DNA from: Monarcha castaneiventris obscurior | Taxonomy: Eukaryota > Chordata > Aves > Passeriformes > Monarchidae | Reading direction: 5' to 3' | Assembly: GCA_026261815.1 (NCBI GenBank) | Contig: JAMPIT010000848.1 | Location: 1,426,001 to 1,490,000, forward strand | DNA length: 64,000 nucleotides | In this document: positions 1 through 25,908 of the stretch, piece by piece | Numbering within the stretch: the stretch's first letter is position 1 | How the letters are laid out: the number at the start of each line of letters is the position of its first letter | Translations under genes and position numbers: made by a program | Notes under the pieces: model-generated | Seen by the model: only the letters and a program-made list of their open reading frames with translations | Databases searched by the model: none | Told to the model about the DNA's origin: nothing

Positions 1-9
1 TGGACATGG
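1..9 (+). CDS. TTI1: TTI1 exon end (probable, last 9 bases only)
   Basis: A perfect donor GTGAGT begins at base 10. The 9 bases before it would end with one base of a split codon, which is the phase the next exon (starting at 689 with two bases) needs. Nine bases are too few to prove coding, so this rests on the donor and on phase compatibility. Confidence 0.5.
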
Positions 10-3000
10 GTGAGTACCAGGGGAAGCACAAGTTGTGTGGATCTCTGCCAGACTTTATTCTCTCCTCTCCACTTGCTCTTCTCCTGCTGCCCATGGAATT
101 GATTTCCTGATCTTCTCTAGCATGAATCTGTCCTCTTTGGGAGCTCTGTAAAGAGGTGCTGGGCACTCTTTACTCCCTGGGGGACAAAAGGAGGAGAAGG
201 TTCCCAGCACATGCAAAATCTGACTGATCATCCTGCTTGTGCATGAGAAGAGGGTATGGAGCAGAGTGCCAGCATTGCTCTAGGGCTGTTGGGCCATGCT
301 TTGTTCTGGCTGGACAAACTGGAGCCCAGATAAGACTTCTGGATAATTTGACTGGTTCCATTGTGGGCTTATCTCTGGTTGACTCTTTAATCTAGCACAT
401 CACACTCTTCTATTGAATGAAACTCTCTGAAATTCTCCCCAAGTGAAATTTTTGGAGCGGACTTTGATGAGGGAGAAGGTTTGCTGGCTAGTTGCTCTTT
501 TCCTCTCAGTGCCCTTGATTGCTTTCCTGGCTTTGCAGCAAGATGCTTAAAAGGCAAGGTCAGAAGAGCTCCAGGTCAGACAGCTCAAAGGCTCAGAAGC
601 CTCTGCTGCCAATTTGGAGCTGATTCCATTAGGCAGCAGCTGCTGAGGAGGTCACCTCCTACCCTTCTTTCCTGTTCCATTTCTGCAGGCGAGAATGACC
701 TGAATAAAGTGGCAGATGCCTGCCTGATTTACCTCAGTGCCAAGCAACCTGTGAAACTGCAAGAAGCTGCCCAGAGGTAATGTCTCTTAAATGCAGGTGT
801 GTTGGGTGTACAAATAATGGGGGACAGAGGGAGCATGGTGATCCCATTCCTTTTACACCCTTCCCGTTCCAGCCTCCATCATGTTCAAGTCCTATACAAC
901 TGGATCTCTCATGGAAGTGTTCGGTGGTGAAGTATCATTTACTCCCCAAAATGAGTTAGAGAGGTCAGTTGTCAGCTTACACAGACATTACAGGTGACCT
1001 TGCAGTGCATTTGGGGACAGAAGGAAAGCTGTGCTACTTGCTTTTCCCTAGCCAAATACTTGAGGCTCTTGGCCCACTAGTGGCATCAAACTGTGGAGGG
1101 AAGACAGCTATGGAAGAGGATGTGCCAGGCATTCCCTTGTATTTTATCACTTAATACCTTCTGCAGGCTGGGGGATTTACTTCTGTTACCCTTCCATTTT
1201 CCCTGGGCTCCAGTCCAGACTCTGCCAGGTGGACCAGAGTTTGTTTGGGTAGCTGTCAGTCTTGGCACCAGTGTTGCTCTGAGAAGGCTGGGAGAGTCTA
1301 AAAGGGCAAAAACAGTTTAGGTGAACACTCTCCAGCTCTAGGAAGTGTTGACAGACATACTTTGCTGCTTGATGTACAAAATCCTGCTCCAGAATGTTCT
1401 GCTGTCAGGATAAGGAATCACTATTGTCATATGTTGTCACCTGGAACCAAGGCCAGAGATTTCAGGAGACAAAACGAGTCCCGGTACAGAACACAGGACA
1501 TAAATCAAAAAGCCCCTCTGCCGAAGGATGGGGGTGAAAGCCAGCCCCCCCTTCCTGTGTGGCCAGCCCTGCTCGCCCCCGAGGGGAGGGGAAACCAGCA
1601 GGTTCTGCAGGCTCTGCGGTTTCTGATTTCCAGGGCAGGTTGCTGGAAAGGGAAGCAAAAGGAAGTGCAGCCCATCCGTTCCCTTTCACAAAGCACAGGC
1701 TCCCGGGGGTGCAGGGTGTGAAGGGCTTTGTGTGGCTGGGCAGCAGTTCAGAGGCAGCGCTCTCCGGAGCTGGAGCATTCCTTTGTATCCCCGCGTGGGT
1801 GGGAGCAGGTTTATTTTTACCTTGGAGGCTTTCACGGCAGCACAGCAGGCTCCGGCAGCATTTGTTCTGCAGAGGGGCTCTGTGCTGTGGGTGTGCAGCC
1901 CCTTAATGCAATAATGCCTCAGTCTGTGCAAGCAGTGCTGGATGAAAAGCAGAACACCAGGATTTATCCAGATATTTGGAATCTGAAGCTTTTAAATCAT
2001 TAACCAAGCAGTTTGAGAAGCTGTGCAATTTCCCCCCAACAGCAGGGGTGGAGGGAGTATGAAATGAGCCCTGTTGGAAGCTGCATGGTGAAGTGAGCTC
2101 ACTTGTTGGAGCAAAAGGGCAGCAAAGTTCAGGGCAAGTAACATTTTTCTCCTCTATGTTGTTTTTATTACATTTTGAGGAAAAATGCCATATGTTTTGC
2201 TCCTCCCCGCAGTGCTTTTGATGCACCATACATCACATATGTCAGTGAACCAAGCTGCTCACAGAAGCCCTTGCTGTCTCCTGTTTAACTCCATTAACCA
2301 GACACATGTATGCACTGAGGCGTGCATCATGCCTGGCCTGACACCACGCAAATGGCAGCATTTGGAGGTTTCTTTTGGGTTTAATTTTTTCAGTTTAGTC
2401 CTGTGCAATCCCTGGTCTTGGAGCCTGGGTGGATCAGAGTTAATCATATCACACTCACTTTTAACTGTAGTGCCCTGATAGGAAGTTTCACTCTGCAAAA
2501 GTCAAAATCAGTTTGCACAATCAGCTCCTGTACCGGGATAAGAATCACTTCTCAGCCACACTTCCCATTTCTATTCTCCAGCTGCTGAACCACCACATTC
2601 CTGTAAGTTCTGGCTCTTCTTGCTTTCCATGTGCCTGAAAGTAATCCTACAAACTGACACAGATTGTCACACATTTAGGCCCTTTCCATCTAAGCAAGGG
2701 CAACGTTATCAGCCTGATACATGAGAAATTCTGCATTTTAAATGCTTCTAAAAACAGATAGACCAGAACTAATCTTAGCCCCAACCTGAGCGCCCGTGTA
2801 CGTCACATAACTCAGCTTTATCACTGCAGAAATCACATGAGGTAAAAGGATGTTTGGAACCAGCTTGCCATAGTGATTTATACTAACTGGCCTTTGCTCA
2901 GCTCTTAGGATTCTTATTCAACTGATGGGTTGTGACCTGTCAAGAACAAGGTCAGCACTTGCAAAGTCAGTTGTAGCTCCAAAAATCATACACTGACTAC

Positions 3001-6000
3001 ATGAGGATTCTATAGGCATGCAAAGAGCTGAGCAGGAATTTTTGGCCAAGGTGCTTGAGCCACACAAAAAAAGGGAAAAGGGAGTTTGGCTATCATCCAT
3101 AGATGTTACCATGCCCTAAGGAGTCTGCTTAATCCCATTTATGGGACCCTGTAGCTTTATTAGATGAAGCAGTGGGAGTAAGTGATTTTTGTAACTGCAG
3201 CTTCATGGAATACTCAACAGGCAAAAATAGATGCTGGGAAAAAAGAACTCCAGCTTATCTGAGGAAGAGAAAATGGGACAATAACAATAGGCTTTACTAG
3301 AAGATGACTGCTGGGAGTATTCCAGGAGAGTATTATCCAAAGCTTTTTAAAAAACTAAAACAACAAACAAAAAACCAAATGCAAAATCACCAAAGGGACC
3401 AAACCTGCTGAAGAAGATTTTGGGAATGCCAAGGAGCATTAGAAAAGTCTTTGCCTTCATTGAAGAAGATGAGCCAGTGCAAGGGTGGGGAAGTGCCCAG
3501 AAAGCCTTGAGCAAGGCAGGGTTGTGTAGGGCCCCAGCACTGGGAACAAGGTGGGGGGGATGGTGGAAACTGAAAGTCACAATATGTAAATCTGAGCTTC
3601 TTGTCAATTTATGAAGTGGCATCATCCCTGACAAGCTTTTCACTTCAGGGACTAAAACCTTGAAGGAAAAGAGATTAGGAAATTGTCACTGGCCCCTGTC
3701 AAAACTGACAAGTAGTTTTCCTGTCTTTCAGTTTCAAGTGACTGTTTTGGAATTAACACTTAATTCCTACTAAACGTTTGCAGCCCATGACCTTTCAGTC
3801 AACAGTCTGCATAGGAATGATTTTTTTTTTTTAAGATGCCGAAATAATTTCCTCAGTTCTTACCAAAGCCTGTGGTGAGCTGTATCCAGTTAAACATTCA
3901 GCAGGGATGGAAAGCCAGGAAGCCTTTTCCTTCTGCCAGTCTGGTCATTGTGCCATGGCTTTGCTTGGAGCTTGGGAAGAGACAAGGCAACAGAAGAGCC
4001 AAACTGCTCTGTGCTAGTAGCATGAGTTTAGCACACTTGGGACCACTATGAGCTATTTTGAGACCTTTTTTGATGCCAGGCTTGATGATGCAGCTTACCT
4101 CTTTTGGTTTGCTTGTGTGGTTTGTTGGATACTCATTGTCAGCTGTCACTCTCAGGCTGGATTGAAACACACCAGAACAGCCACCTGCTCAAGGCAAAAT
4201 TCAATAAAGTGATATTTAAGAAAAAAAAAAAAAAAGAAAAAAGGCAACAACAGAAAACAAACTTGGATTAACCTCAGGATTCTTTGCTATGGAAACAGGT
4301 TGCTTGGAAACTACCCCAGAGTTAGTTTGAAAATGTAAAAGTCAAGTTGTTCTTTAAGCTGCAGAACACTCCAGGCTATCAGGGATAATCACAGCCCCGA
4401 GCCATTATGGGCACCAGAGGCAGTGAGTTCTCCAGGGTCTGGATAATCTCTGAGGGTTGCTTTCCCTGGAGCAACTGATTGGGAGGAAGTTGGAGAGCAA
4501 AGTGTCTGTGCTGTGAGTGTGAGAGCTACAGCTGTGTGTGTGCTGGGGATCAGCAGCCTGCTGCACAATATTCCCCATTCCCATGTTCACTTCACAGCAA
4601 TTCCTTGTCCTTGCCTGCTCCTATCCCAGCCATAAGGAGCGAGGATTAGCTCTGCAGCTGCCCACCAGCAGCAGCCCACTGAAAACTGGGTGGAACCACT
4701 GGGAGCTGCTGTTTGCTGGTAGGCAGAGCACTGTGCTCCCACTGCCACAGCCATGGGCAGGGCAGTGTCTGGAGAGCTGGACCCAGGATGGCAGTGGTGA
4801 GAGCTCCATACCCTGCCCCTGCCAGCCCCTTGCTTGGGCTGGCACCGAGTGGACCAGTCCTCCCCTTCCAGTCAGCAGAGCTGCAGGAACAAAGCCAGGG
4901 GAACGAGGAGTCCTGTGAGCTCACCTGCATCTGGCTAATCCACAGAAAAAAGTCGTGTTGCTGAGGCAGCTGTTGCCAAGCCCAGCTATCACTGTAGAGC
5001 ACATTCCCACTGGTTCCTCTGGAGCAGGCAGATAGGCACCAGCAGCACCTTTGGGAGGGGACACTGCCAGCAGCTTCAGTGGTGACATCTCCACTCTTCT
5101 GTTCAGAGACCTGCACTGAGGGACAGGCAAGGTGTTAATGGCAGAGAGGCAAAAGCAACAGATTTGGCTGTGCATGGAGTAACAAGTCACATCCACAGGG
5201 TTACTGTGAAGAGGAGAGGGAGCTCTCTCCTACCTTTATCTCATTTCTGTGCTTTTTCACGTTACCCGTGGCACTGCACTCCTTTTCAGAGAAGAGATTC
5301 TCAAAGGGATTTCTCCCTGCTTTACATAGGAAGCAACCTCACTTTAGGGATGAAAGTTCTTCCAGGAGAAATTTGGACAGCAGTCAGATCTGGATTTTGT
5401 GTGGCTTTTGTAGCAGGTGATCTTTGCTTTTTGAGAGTGAGTTCAGTCCTGTGCATCTTGGAGCAGAGACAGACCTACCTGATTTCCCATTACCTCACCT
5501 GGTAGCTGTTCTCCTCACAGCTCCATGATTTCAGTGAAAACTAGAGACCTGAAGACACATGGCTGGGCTTTACTGGGATATTGGGAAACTGTACCATAGG
5601 TGTGGTGAGAGCTGAGTGCCTTTGGTGCTCACAGAGCACTCAGTACCATTCAGGAAGAAGCCTTGCAAATTCCAGTCTAATTTTGTTCATGGCACAGCCA
5701 GAGAATTTAATACCAGTTAAGCCCCATACACCTTCTGTGCTTTAAACCCTGACAAAGACCTAGCTGAGCCCAAAGGTTGCTACAGGGAGAACTGGCAGGA
5801 GGGGGTGGGTAAGTGTAGGTCACACAAATCAGCATTTGCTCTTTCACTCCTTGAGCTTCCTGCTCTCCAGCAGCAGCTGTGTCCCAGCAGCTCACAGCTG
5901 GGCCCCTGTGTGAAAAGGCTGGAAAGGCAAATCCCATCTTACTGAGGTATGGAAATGCAAAGTGAAAACCATCAACACAGCGGTAAATCTGCAGAGGAAG

Positions 6001-6964
6001 TTGTGATTCCTCTTTTCCTTCATTCTGTTGTCGATGAAGGTTGTGTTTGGTTTTGGTTTAAAATCTTGCTTTATGAAAGGTGCTGTGGACAGAAGGACAA
6101 AAATTTGGAGGCAGCTGATAAGGACTTGGGATGGTGGGAGACCTCACTTGAGCAAAAAGCCCTCAAATACAGTGTTGAGCTTCCCTTGGGGCCCAGCCTG
6201 GGCAGCTGTCCCCAAATACCCTTGGGTTTTCCACCTGTGGAAAGGCAGAGAAGCCCAGATGAGTTAACTAGCTCACCAAAAACCAGAGAGGGTGGTGAAC
6301 AACACAGACAGCTTCTCCCAAGATCTCTGCAGGAGCTGTTGTCCAAAAGATGCCAGATATGCATAGCACATGCAGTCACCCACAGCCACCTCCCCAGCAT
6401 GTTTAGGCAGTTAGGCTTATGGCAGCAACAGCTCATAGTGCCAGCACCAAGCCTGGGTCAGTTCTGTACCAGCTGCTTGTTTGATGTCCGTAAGTGACTG
6501 CAGTGTCATAAATATTTTTCTCCCACGTGCAAGTAGCTGTGAGACACAGAGCTGCTTTCGGGGGCACAGGAGCCACTGCGCTGCCCTCTGTAAAGAGCTG
6601 AATTTGTGCAGCTGCCCAGAGGTTGCCGACACCATCAAAGCTTTCCTTAGCCCTTAATAACCCTGTTGGGTGCCAACCAAAAGGCCTTGTCCTTACTCTT
6701 CTTTCCTTTCTTCCTGCTGTTTTCCAAAGTGTTTTCCTGCACTTGATGCATGTGGACCCTGACAGCACCTGGCTGCTCCTGAACGAGGTGTGCTGCCCCG
6801 AGGGGTACGAGCCCCCCCATGGCAGCCTGCGCCCCGTGAAGCTCAGCGGGATGGGGCGGCCATGGAACGAGCTCACGGACAACGTGCTGCTCCTGCTCCA
6901 GAGGCTGCAGCAGCAGGAGGGCATGGGGCCCGGAACAGGCACACGGGAGGCATCTCCTCCCTGA
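1..6964 (+). CDS. TTI1: TTI1, TELO2-interacting protein 1, C-terminal exons (partial)
   Basis: This is the 3' end of the TTI1 gene; its 5' part lies before the window. TTI1 is a large HEAT-repeat-like protein that with TELO2 and TTI2 forms the TTT complex, an HSP90/R2TP-linked co-chaperone that stabilises PIKK kinases (mTOR, ATM, ATR, DNA-PKcs, SMG1) and TRRAP. Visible coding parts are 1-9 (probable exon end), 689-776 and 6730-6964. The spliced product reads through in frame from [11 protein letters not shown] to the helical stretch [19 protein letters not shown] and ends at a TGA at 6962-6964. The identification rests on my recall of the C-terminal region of vertebrate TTI1, including the DPDSTW segment, and on the neighbouring genes VSTM2L and CTNNBL1, its human neighbours. 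The last ~15 residues (Gly/Thr/Pro-rich) extend past where I expect the human protein to end. The start codon is not in the window. Confidence 0.9.
689..776 (+). CDS. TTI1: TTI1 penultimate coding exon
   Basis: An 88-bp exon between an acceptor TTCTGCAG (681-688) and a donor GTAATG (777). It enters with two bases of a split Gly codon and leaves with two bases of a Ser codon. It encodes an amphipathic helical segment ([19 protein letters not shown] and following) typical of HEAT-like repeats. The upstream open frame from 481 is intronic and carries no recognisable TTI1 sequence. Confidence 0.88.
777..6729 (+). other. TTI1: TTI1 last intron (about 5.95 kb)
   Basis: GT (777) to AG (6728-6729). 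I see no exon-like segment with TTI1 similarity inside, and the two flanking exons join directly in frame. It holds a possible retroposed segment (3984-4249, listed separately) and a T12 run near 3822; otherwise I see nothing recognisable. The many short open frames on both strands lack splice or family support. Confidence 0.8.
3984..4249 (+). repeat. Possible retroposed segment with poly(A) tail and flanking 9-bp direct repeats
   Basis: An AATAAA at 4203-4208 is followed 12 bases later by an A-run (4221-4235, G, then 4237-4242). The 9-mer AAGGCAACA occurs directly after the A-tract (4241-4249) and again at 3984-3992. Signal, tail and flanking direct repeat are the signature of an L1-type retroposed transcript or SINE. 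The ~210-bp body is not recognised. Chance similarity of a 9-mer is possible. Confidence 0.35.
6730..6964 (+). CDS. TTI1: TTI1 terminal coding exon
   Basis: The acceptor is TTTCCAAAG (6721-6729) after a pyrimidine-rich tract. The exon's first base completes a Ser codon, then 77 residues follow to TGA at 6962-6964. The sequence includes [19 protein letters not shown] and a final Leu/Gln-rich helix ([12 protein letters not shown]) before a low-complexity tail. G+C rises sharply over the exon compared with the intron, as often seen in avian coding exons. Confidence 0.9.
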
Positions 6965-7483
6965 CAGACCTGCACAGCAGCTGGGATGGGCAAGAGGAAC
7001 CACCAGGGTAGAGCTCACCTGGGAAAACACCATCGCTGAGGACCCAAATGGTTCAGGGACAAAGGAAGGGATGCCCAGTCCAGGACACTGGCTGAGACAC
7101 TGTCCCCGTGGCAGAAGGTTTATTTTTTGAAGCGGTGTTTGAGGATGAGGTGGGTACATGACCCTGACTTCTCCTGACTTGTGCCTGGCCAGCACCATAT
7201 GCAGAGAAAACAGCACATCTGTTTCAAATTCTTCAGTATGAAGAGTGAGTCATCTTCAAGAAATGATCCTTGGGGAGTGCCCCTTTATCGGCCCCCACAC
7301 CTCTCTGACCTCCTCAGAGCTGTGATGATCCCTTCCATTCTCCACTGGGCAGTGACTGACAACTCAAAGCAAAAGCTTTTCCTGGCCTTTACCCTTCCCA
7401 GAAAGAGAATCTTGTTTGGGGTGCACTATAAACCTGTTCTTTTTAAAACCAGTTAATCTCAGAAGAAGTTAAAGTGCATTTCC

Positions 7484-7489
7484 AATAAA
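7484..7489 (+). promoter_or_regulatory. TTI1: Poly(A) signal AATAAA, TTI1 proximal
   Basis: Canonical hexamer 520 bp after the stop codon with a GT-rich element 12-20 bp downstream. Confidence 0.65.
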
Positions 7490-8157
7490 TTCCTCACCTG
7501 TGTTACTGGCAAGAACAACGTGTCCTGTCAGAAGCATCAGGGCTGCTCCTCACAGCTGCAGTTTGCTGAGACTGGCTGGAGGCAGCCAAATGTGCTCTGT
7601 TCTCCATCTCACTCTCTGTGAGGTTCTGTAGTGAATCAGCCAGCCCTGATTTACACCTGGGAGTGATTTACAGCTTCTCCCATGCCCAGATCACGGTTCT
7701 CTCAGGCCATTTCTAACCCTCACCCCAATGAGAATTAGATGAAGCACCTGCCTGTGCCCCAGCACAGCCTCTGTCCATGGTCAGACAGTGCCAGCAGTGA
7801 CAGGGACTGTGAGCACAATGGCACCCCAGCAGTGCCATGGTTTGTCAAAGTAGGTGTAACATGGTACAGTGAGCAGAGGATGACTCGTCTTTGGGGTCAG
7901 CTCACTCCCCTGCTGAGGGGCCTCTCCCCTAATCTCCAGTTCCCACATCCCCAGGCTCTTTCCACAGGGATTGTCTACAGGCACTGCTTTGCTCAGCTGC
8001 TCCCAGACCTCACCTGCTCCTGGATCTCTCAGCTTCACCTGAGCAGCTCCTGGCAGCAGGCTGCCTCCTGACACTCGGGGAAGTTCTATGCAACTGAAGC
8101 AAAAGGGCAGATCTTGACTAAATTTGGAAGCAAGCTGAGAAATACAAAAACCAAAGC

Positions 8158-8163
8158 AATAAA
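8158..8163 (+). promoter_or_regulatory. TTI1: Poly(A) signal AATAAA, possible distal TTI1 site
   Basis: Canonical hexamer 1.2 kb after the stop. The downstream sequence is only moderately T/GT-rich. Confidence 0.4.
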
Positions 8164-8165
8164 CA

Positions 8166-10454
8166 GATCGTTACATGGAACAGGCTTTGTGCATCACTTG
8201 CGATCCTGGGTGAGCATCCAAAACGTGTCTCTGCCGGTGGGTCCAAGGGCACTGCCTCTGCTGCCCACACCCCTCAGCTGAAGTTACTTCCCCTTGTCTC
8301 CCTGGTTTTATTCAGGCTTTACTCCTGGCTGCTTCTCCAGGGAAAACACAAGTCAGTGGCTTTTTACCCAGTAGGACAGGGCTGCAGGTCAGCTTTACTC
8401 TTTTTCAATATCTGTTCAGTGCTTAACGCTGGTTGGGTTCTATACAAAGGAGCCTTCAGAGCTGCTGTGACAGGGCAGGCAGGGAGATGAAATACTGCCT
8501 TTGGTTTCCAAGCACCCTTGGGGCTGGTGCAGTTTTCTGGGTTGTTTTAGCACTTGACAAAACTCATCCATTAGGTGCAGATGCTGCATCCAGCCTCACT
8601 ATGCTTGGCTCTGCAGTGGTGGGGACTTCAAGGACCCAGCCTGCCCATGCCAAGGCTTGCCATTGTACAGGACAGGCGTGGGATTCAAGGGCAGCACTGT
8701 CCCATCACTGCCCAGTGCCCAGGAGCCAACCACATCACCCAGCCAGGGCTCTGGCACAGCTGAGTGCACAGAGATCCCCCCCGTCAGAGCCTGTGATTCA
8801 CAGTGCTGTCCCAGAGATTTTCCCCACAGCCTGAGCCCCAGGCAGCAGGTGGGTGCTGGTGGTAGGAGAGGCTGTCCTGCCTGTCACAGTCAGCTCCTCT
8901 CAGCTTCGTTATCGCCCTTGCTTTATTGGAGGCTGAGTAAATTGCTTTTGTCTGAGGCAGGATAATGGCTGGGAGAGGGAGTGCGTGGAAATGGCATTTT
9001 CATGAGGCTGGTTCCTCCCCAGCAGCGACTTGCATATTAAGCTCAGCCCCTTCACAAGCCCAGGGCCTTCCCTGCTAGAACCGTCCTCCACCAAGCAGCC
9101 CCCAACACACTGGGGTGGGGACCCCCTGGCTGCCCCCACTCCAGCCACTCTCTCTGGGATCAGGGAGCTGAGAAAGCCGTGTCCATCCACCTCCTCCGTG
9201 CACAAACGCAGCCAGGACCATGGGGGACCACCACACCTGGGGCTGGGGACACTGTCCCCCACACAGCCCCTGGCACCAGGCACTGGTGCATCCAGCCATG
9301 CACATGGATCTAGCAGGGTCCTCTCCTCAACTCCTGCTCCCAAGATTTCCTATAAACTCAGCAAAATTATTGTCTTCTAACAAAACCTGTTATTGTTAAA
9401 GTTCACCTCCAGGTTTTACAAATCACTACACTGCACAGCAATTTGTTTACTCCCCATTTGAGGTGATTTGCAGCCTCCTGCCCTCCCTAGCGTATCCCTG
9501 GCTCTTCCTTTTCCTCTGCCAAGGCCTGTTTTTTGCTGTGCTGGTGACCAATGCCTCCCAATCTCTCTTCTTCCCACAGCAATCCCATTCCCTGACTGGG
9601 AGAATTTGAGCACAGCCCTAACCCCAGAGCTCTGCCAGAGATTGCAGTGGCACAGCCACCATTATTGCTCATGGCAAAGTGGAATTTTGCACCAGTAGTC
9701 TTTCCTTGCCCTGCAGCTCCTGAATGTTTTTCTCCTGTGCCCTTTGTTCCCTGAGACCACAGCTCTCCAGGTGGCAGAGGTGACCATGGCTCCAGAGGCA
9801 CTAGCTACCTCTGCCTGTTCCTGCCCCCAGCACAGGCTGACACCTCTGGTGGCAGAAAGAGCCACCAGCTCTTTCTCCTTCTCACCAGCACAGCAAGGGG
9901 AGATTGTGATGGAGGTCCAGCAAGTAATAAGCTGCAAAGGAGCTGCAGCACTCCAGGCACCTGGGCCAGGCTGGGCATTGCCAGTGTTCGGAGTTGTTCT
10001 CCCACTGGAGAGGCAGAGCCAGGCCACAGGGGCAGCCAACACCCTGCTTTGGCGACCCCCACTTCCCACCAGGCTGGAAATATGGTCTGGGTGCCCAGGT
10101 GTGTGTCAGGATTGCACCTGGCAACACAGAAAAGGGCTGGACCCCGGCAGCTCACCCAGCCACCCTACCGGACCCAGCACCCCGTGGCCACAGCATGGAG
10201 CATCCCCAGCTCACCTGAGACCTCACTGTATCCTGCACCCCTCAGAGCAGCAGCTCCTGGACTGGGCAGGAGCTCCCCAGATGCAGCTTTTTAATGCTCT
10301 AAGCCCTCAGCTGCAGGTGACAATGCTGATGCCCACCCTCATCCTTATCCCCACCAGCCCCAGTCCAGCAGCCCCAGCTCTGCCCCTTTTTACCCAAGGC
10401 AGTGCCAAAGCCGTGTCCCCTCGCCGTGCCAGGGGCAGAGAACACAGACCCGCA
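8166..10454. other. Intergenic interval between the converging TTI1 and VSTM2L genes
   Basis: About 2.3 kb between the distal TTI1 signal and the VSTM2L 3' end. It contains open frames of up to 245 codons (9744-10481 +), but these are Pro/Ser/Ala-rich, unsupported by splice signals or family similarity, and explained by high G+C. I see no RNA gene or mobile element. Confidence 0.6.
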
Positions 10455-11533
10455 GATGTTTTGTTTAAAGAGCTTTATTAGCTGCAGCAGGTCTGATGGT
10501 GGCAGGCTGGGGGGGGGCAGCAGGGGAGCAGCGCCCGGCACCCGGGCAGGGAGGCTTGGGACCCCCCTCTCCCTTCCCACAGCTCCATCCCCAGTGGCCG
10601 TGGTCACCCGTGGGGGCAGCAGGGACGGGCTCTGCTGTTTGCACTGCGACACAGGAGCCCGTGGGCCAGACCCTGCCCAGGGCAATGCCGTGCTGTGGCC
10701 TGGGAGGGAGGGATGCTTGACTGGGAGGGGGCTGAGAGCCACACCGGCATGGGCAGCGAGACGGGGCCAGGGTGGATGGGGCTGGCATATGAGCCCCCCA
10801 TCGTCTGTGAAATGCGAGGGGCAAGAGGAGTGATGGGTGCAAGGGGCCAGCGATGGCACAGCTTCCCAGGCACACACGGAGCACGGGCAGCTGCCTGGCT
10901 GAGCGATGCCAGAGTGTGCTGGGAGGATGCCAGGAATGTGCCGTGCCGTCCTTCCTCTGCTGAGCTCAGGCCTTGACGTGCTGGGGGCTGCGGGGCAGGC
11001 AGGGGCAGGGCAGGGTGAGGGGGATACACACGGGCTGTGGGATGGAGGCTGGAACTTAGATATGCACTGTGGGGCTGGAACCGAGCAACTAAACGGGGCA
11101 ACCTACGGGAACAGGCGGCTGGGTCTGCGAAGCATGGGGGAAGGCAGGGAGGGTCCTGCAGGCAGGAGGGTCCCCGCTGGGCAGAGAGCTGGGACACAGC
11201 ACAGCCCACGGCACCACGGCGGCAGCGGGCAGCCCGCACAAGGCCGGGGCATGGGGAGCACCACGCGTGGGCACAGGCCCTGGCCCCGGGCACGGCCCCA
11301 GCCATGCACCCATGGCACTGGCAGGCCCGGCTCCCTCACCACCCCGAGCCCTGGCACCGTTGGGCCCCGTGGCTGGGGAGAAACCCGCGGCGCCCCGTGG
11401 GAGAGGGAGGTGGTGAGGGGTGCTGGACAAGACGGGGTGTTGGGGCCAGTCTCTGGCAGGGGGTGCGGGACCCTTGACGGCTCCGCTGAGTCCGGGGCGG
11501 AGGGGGGCTCCGGCATCCCCCCACAGTGCCCAC
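10455..11533 (-). other. VSTM2L: VSTM2L 3' UTR
   Basis: About 1.08 kb between the VSTM2L stop and the poly(A) signal at 10474-10479. It is very G+C-rich, which produces long spurious open frames on both strands. Confidence 0.75.
10474..10479 (-). promoter_or_regulatory. VSTM2L: Poly(A) signal AATAAA of VSTM2L
   Basis: TTTATT on the + strand, so AATAAA on the gene strand. It is followed on that strand by a GGGTCTGTGTTCT GT-rich element. This places the cleavage site near 10455. Confidence 0.8.
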
Positions 11534-25127
<13,594 letters not shown>

Positions 25128-25377
25128 CTTGCCGCGGGCGCGTCCGTCCCGGGGGCGGCGGCGCCGCCGGGCCGAGCCCTGTCCCCGGGGCTGCGCCGCG
25201 GTTCCGGCGCCGCCGCGCTGCGGAGCTCTTCCCTCGCGCGGAGGGCGCCGCGCGCCGAGGCGGTGCCGCGGCTCGCCCGGAGCCTCCCCCGCCCGGCGGA
25301 GGGATCCCGGCCCGCACGCACCCCCCAAGTTTTTTTCCCACGGTTCATTCTTAAACTGCGCGGGGCGGGGCCGGACC

Positions 25378-25760
25378 CGCCGGGACCCCCGGGACCCCCC
25401 CGTGCATCCCCGCCGGGATCCCTTGCATCGCCGGGACCCCTCGCACCGCCGGGACCCCCGGACCCGCTGGGACCCCCCCGTGCTGCCCTGCCAGGACCCC
25501 TCGCACCGCACCGCCGGGACACTCCGACACGGCCCCACCGGGATCATCCCCCCCACCCCGTACAGCCCCGCTCCGCCGGGAACCCCCGGTTCCTCCGGGA
25601 TTCCTCGCACCGCCCCACCCGGACCCCCACTCCGGCACTGCCGGGGCATACCGGCACCGCCGCGCCCACTCGGGACCTCTCGGCACCCCCGGCCCCCCCC
25701 GTCCCGCCAGGACCCCCCGCACTGCACTGCCGGGACCACCCGCCCCGCCAGAGCCCCGCG
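25378..25760. repeat. Degenerate GC-rich repeat (CCGGGACCCC-type units) at the VSTM2L promoter
   Basis: Many imperfect copies of a roughly 10-15-bp CGCCGGGACCCC-like unit in tandem across the upstream half of the CpG island. Unit boundaries are irregular. It is responsible for the Pro/Arg- and Gly-rich open frames in this region. Confidence 0.7.
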
Positions 25761-25908
25761 GCACCCACAGGTCCCAAAGAGGGAAAGGCGCCTCCTCGGC
25801 ATCCCCGCCGGGCCCGCTGCCCACGGGGCGAGACCCCCGGTCTGGGCGGGGAGGTTTCAGCACCCAGGACAGCGCCCGGCGCCGCGAGGGCTCCGCCCGA
25901 CCAGCCCG

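Larger units (their letters stand above)
6965..8165 (+). other. TTI1: TTI1 3' UTR and downstream region
   Basis: Non-coding sequence after the TTI1 stop. An AATAAA at 7484-7489, followed by a CTGTGTTACTGG-type GT-rich stretch, gives a likely 3' end near 7505. A second AATAAA at 8158-8163 could serve a longer isoform. I cannot choose between them without transcript data. Confidence 0.6.

Noticed and set aside
481..688. 5' extension of the TTI1 exon frame to an ATG at 481
   Set aside because: A clear acceptor at 681-688 and loss of TTI1-like sequence upstream mark this part as intron.
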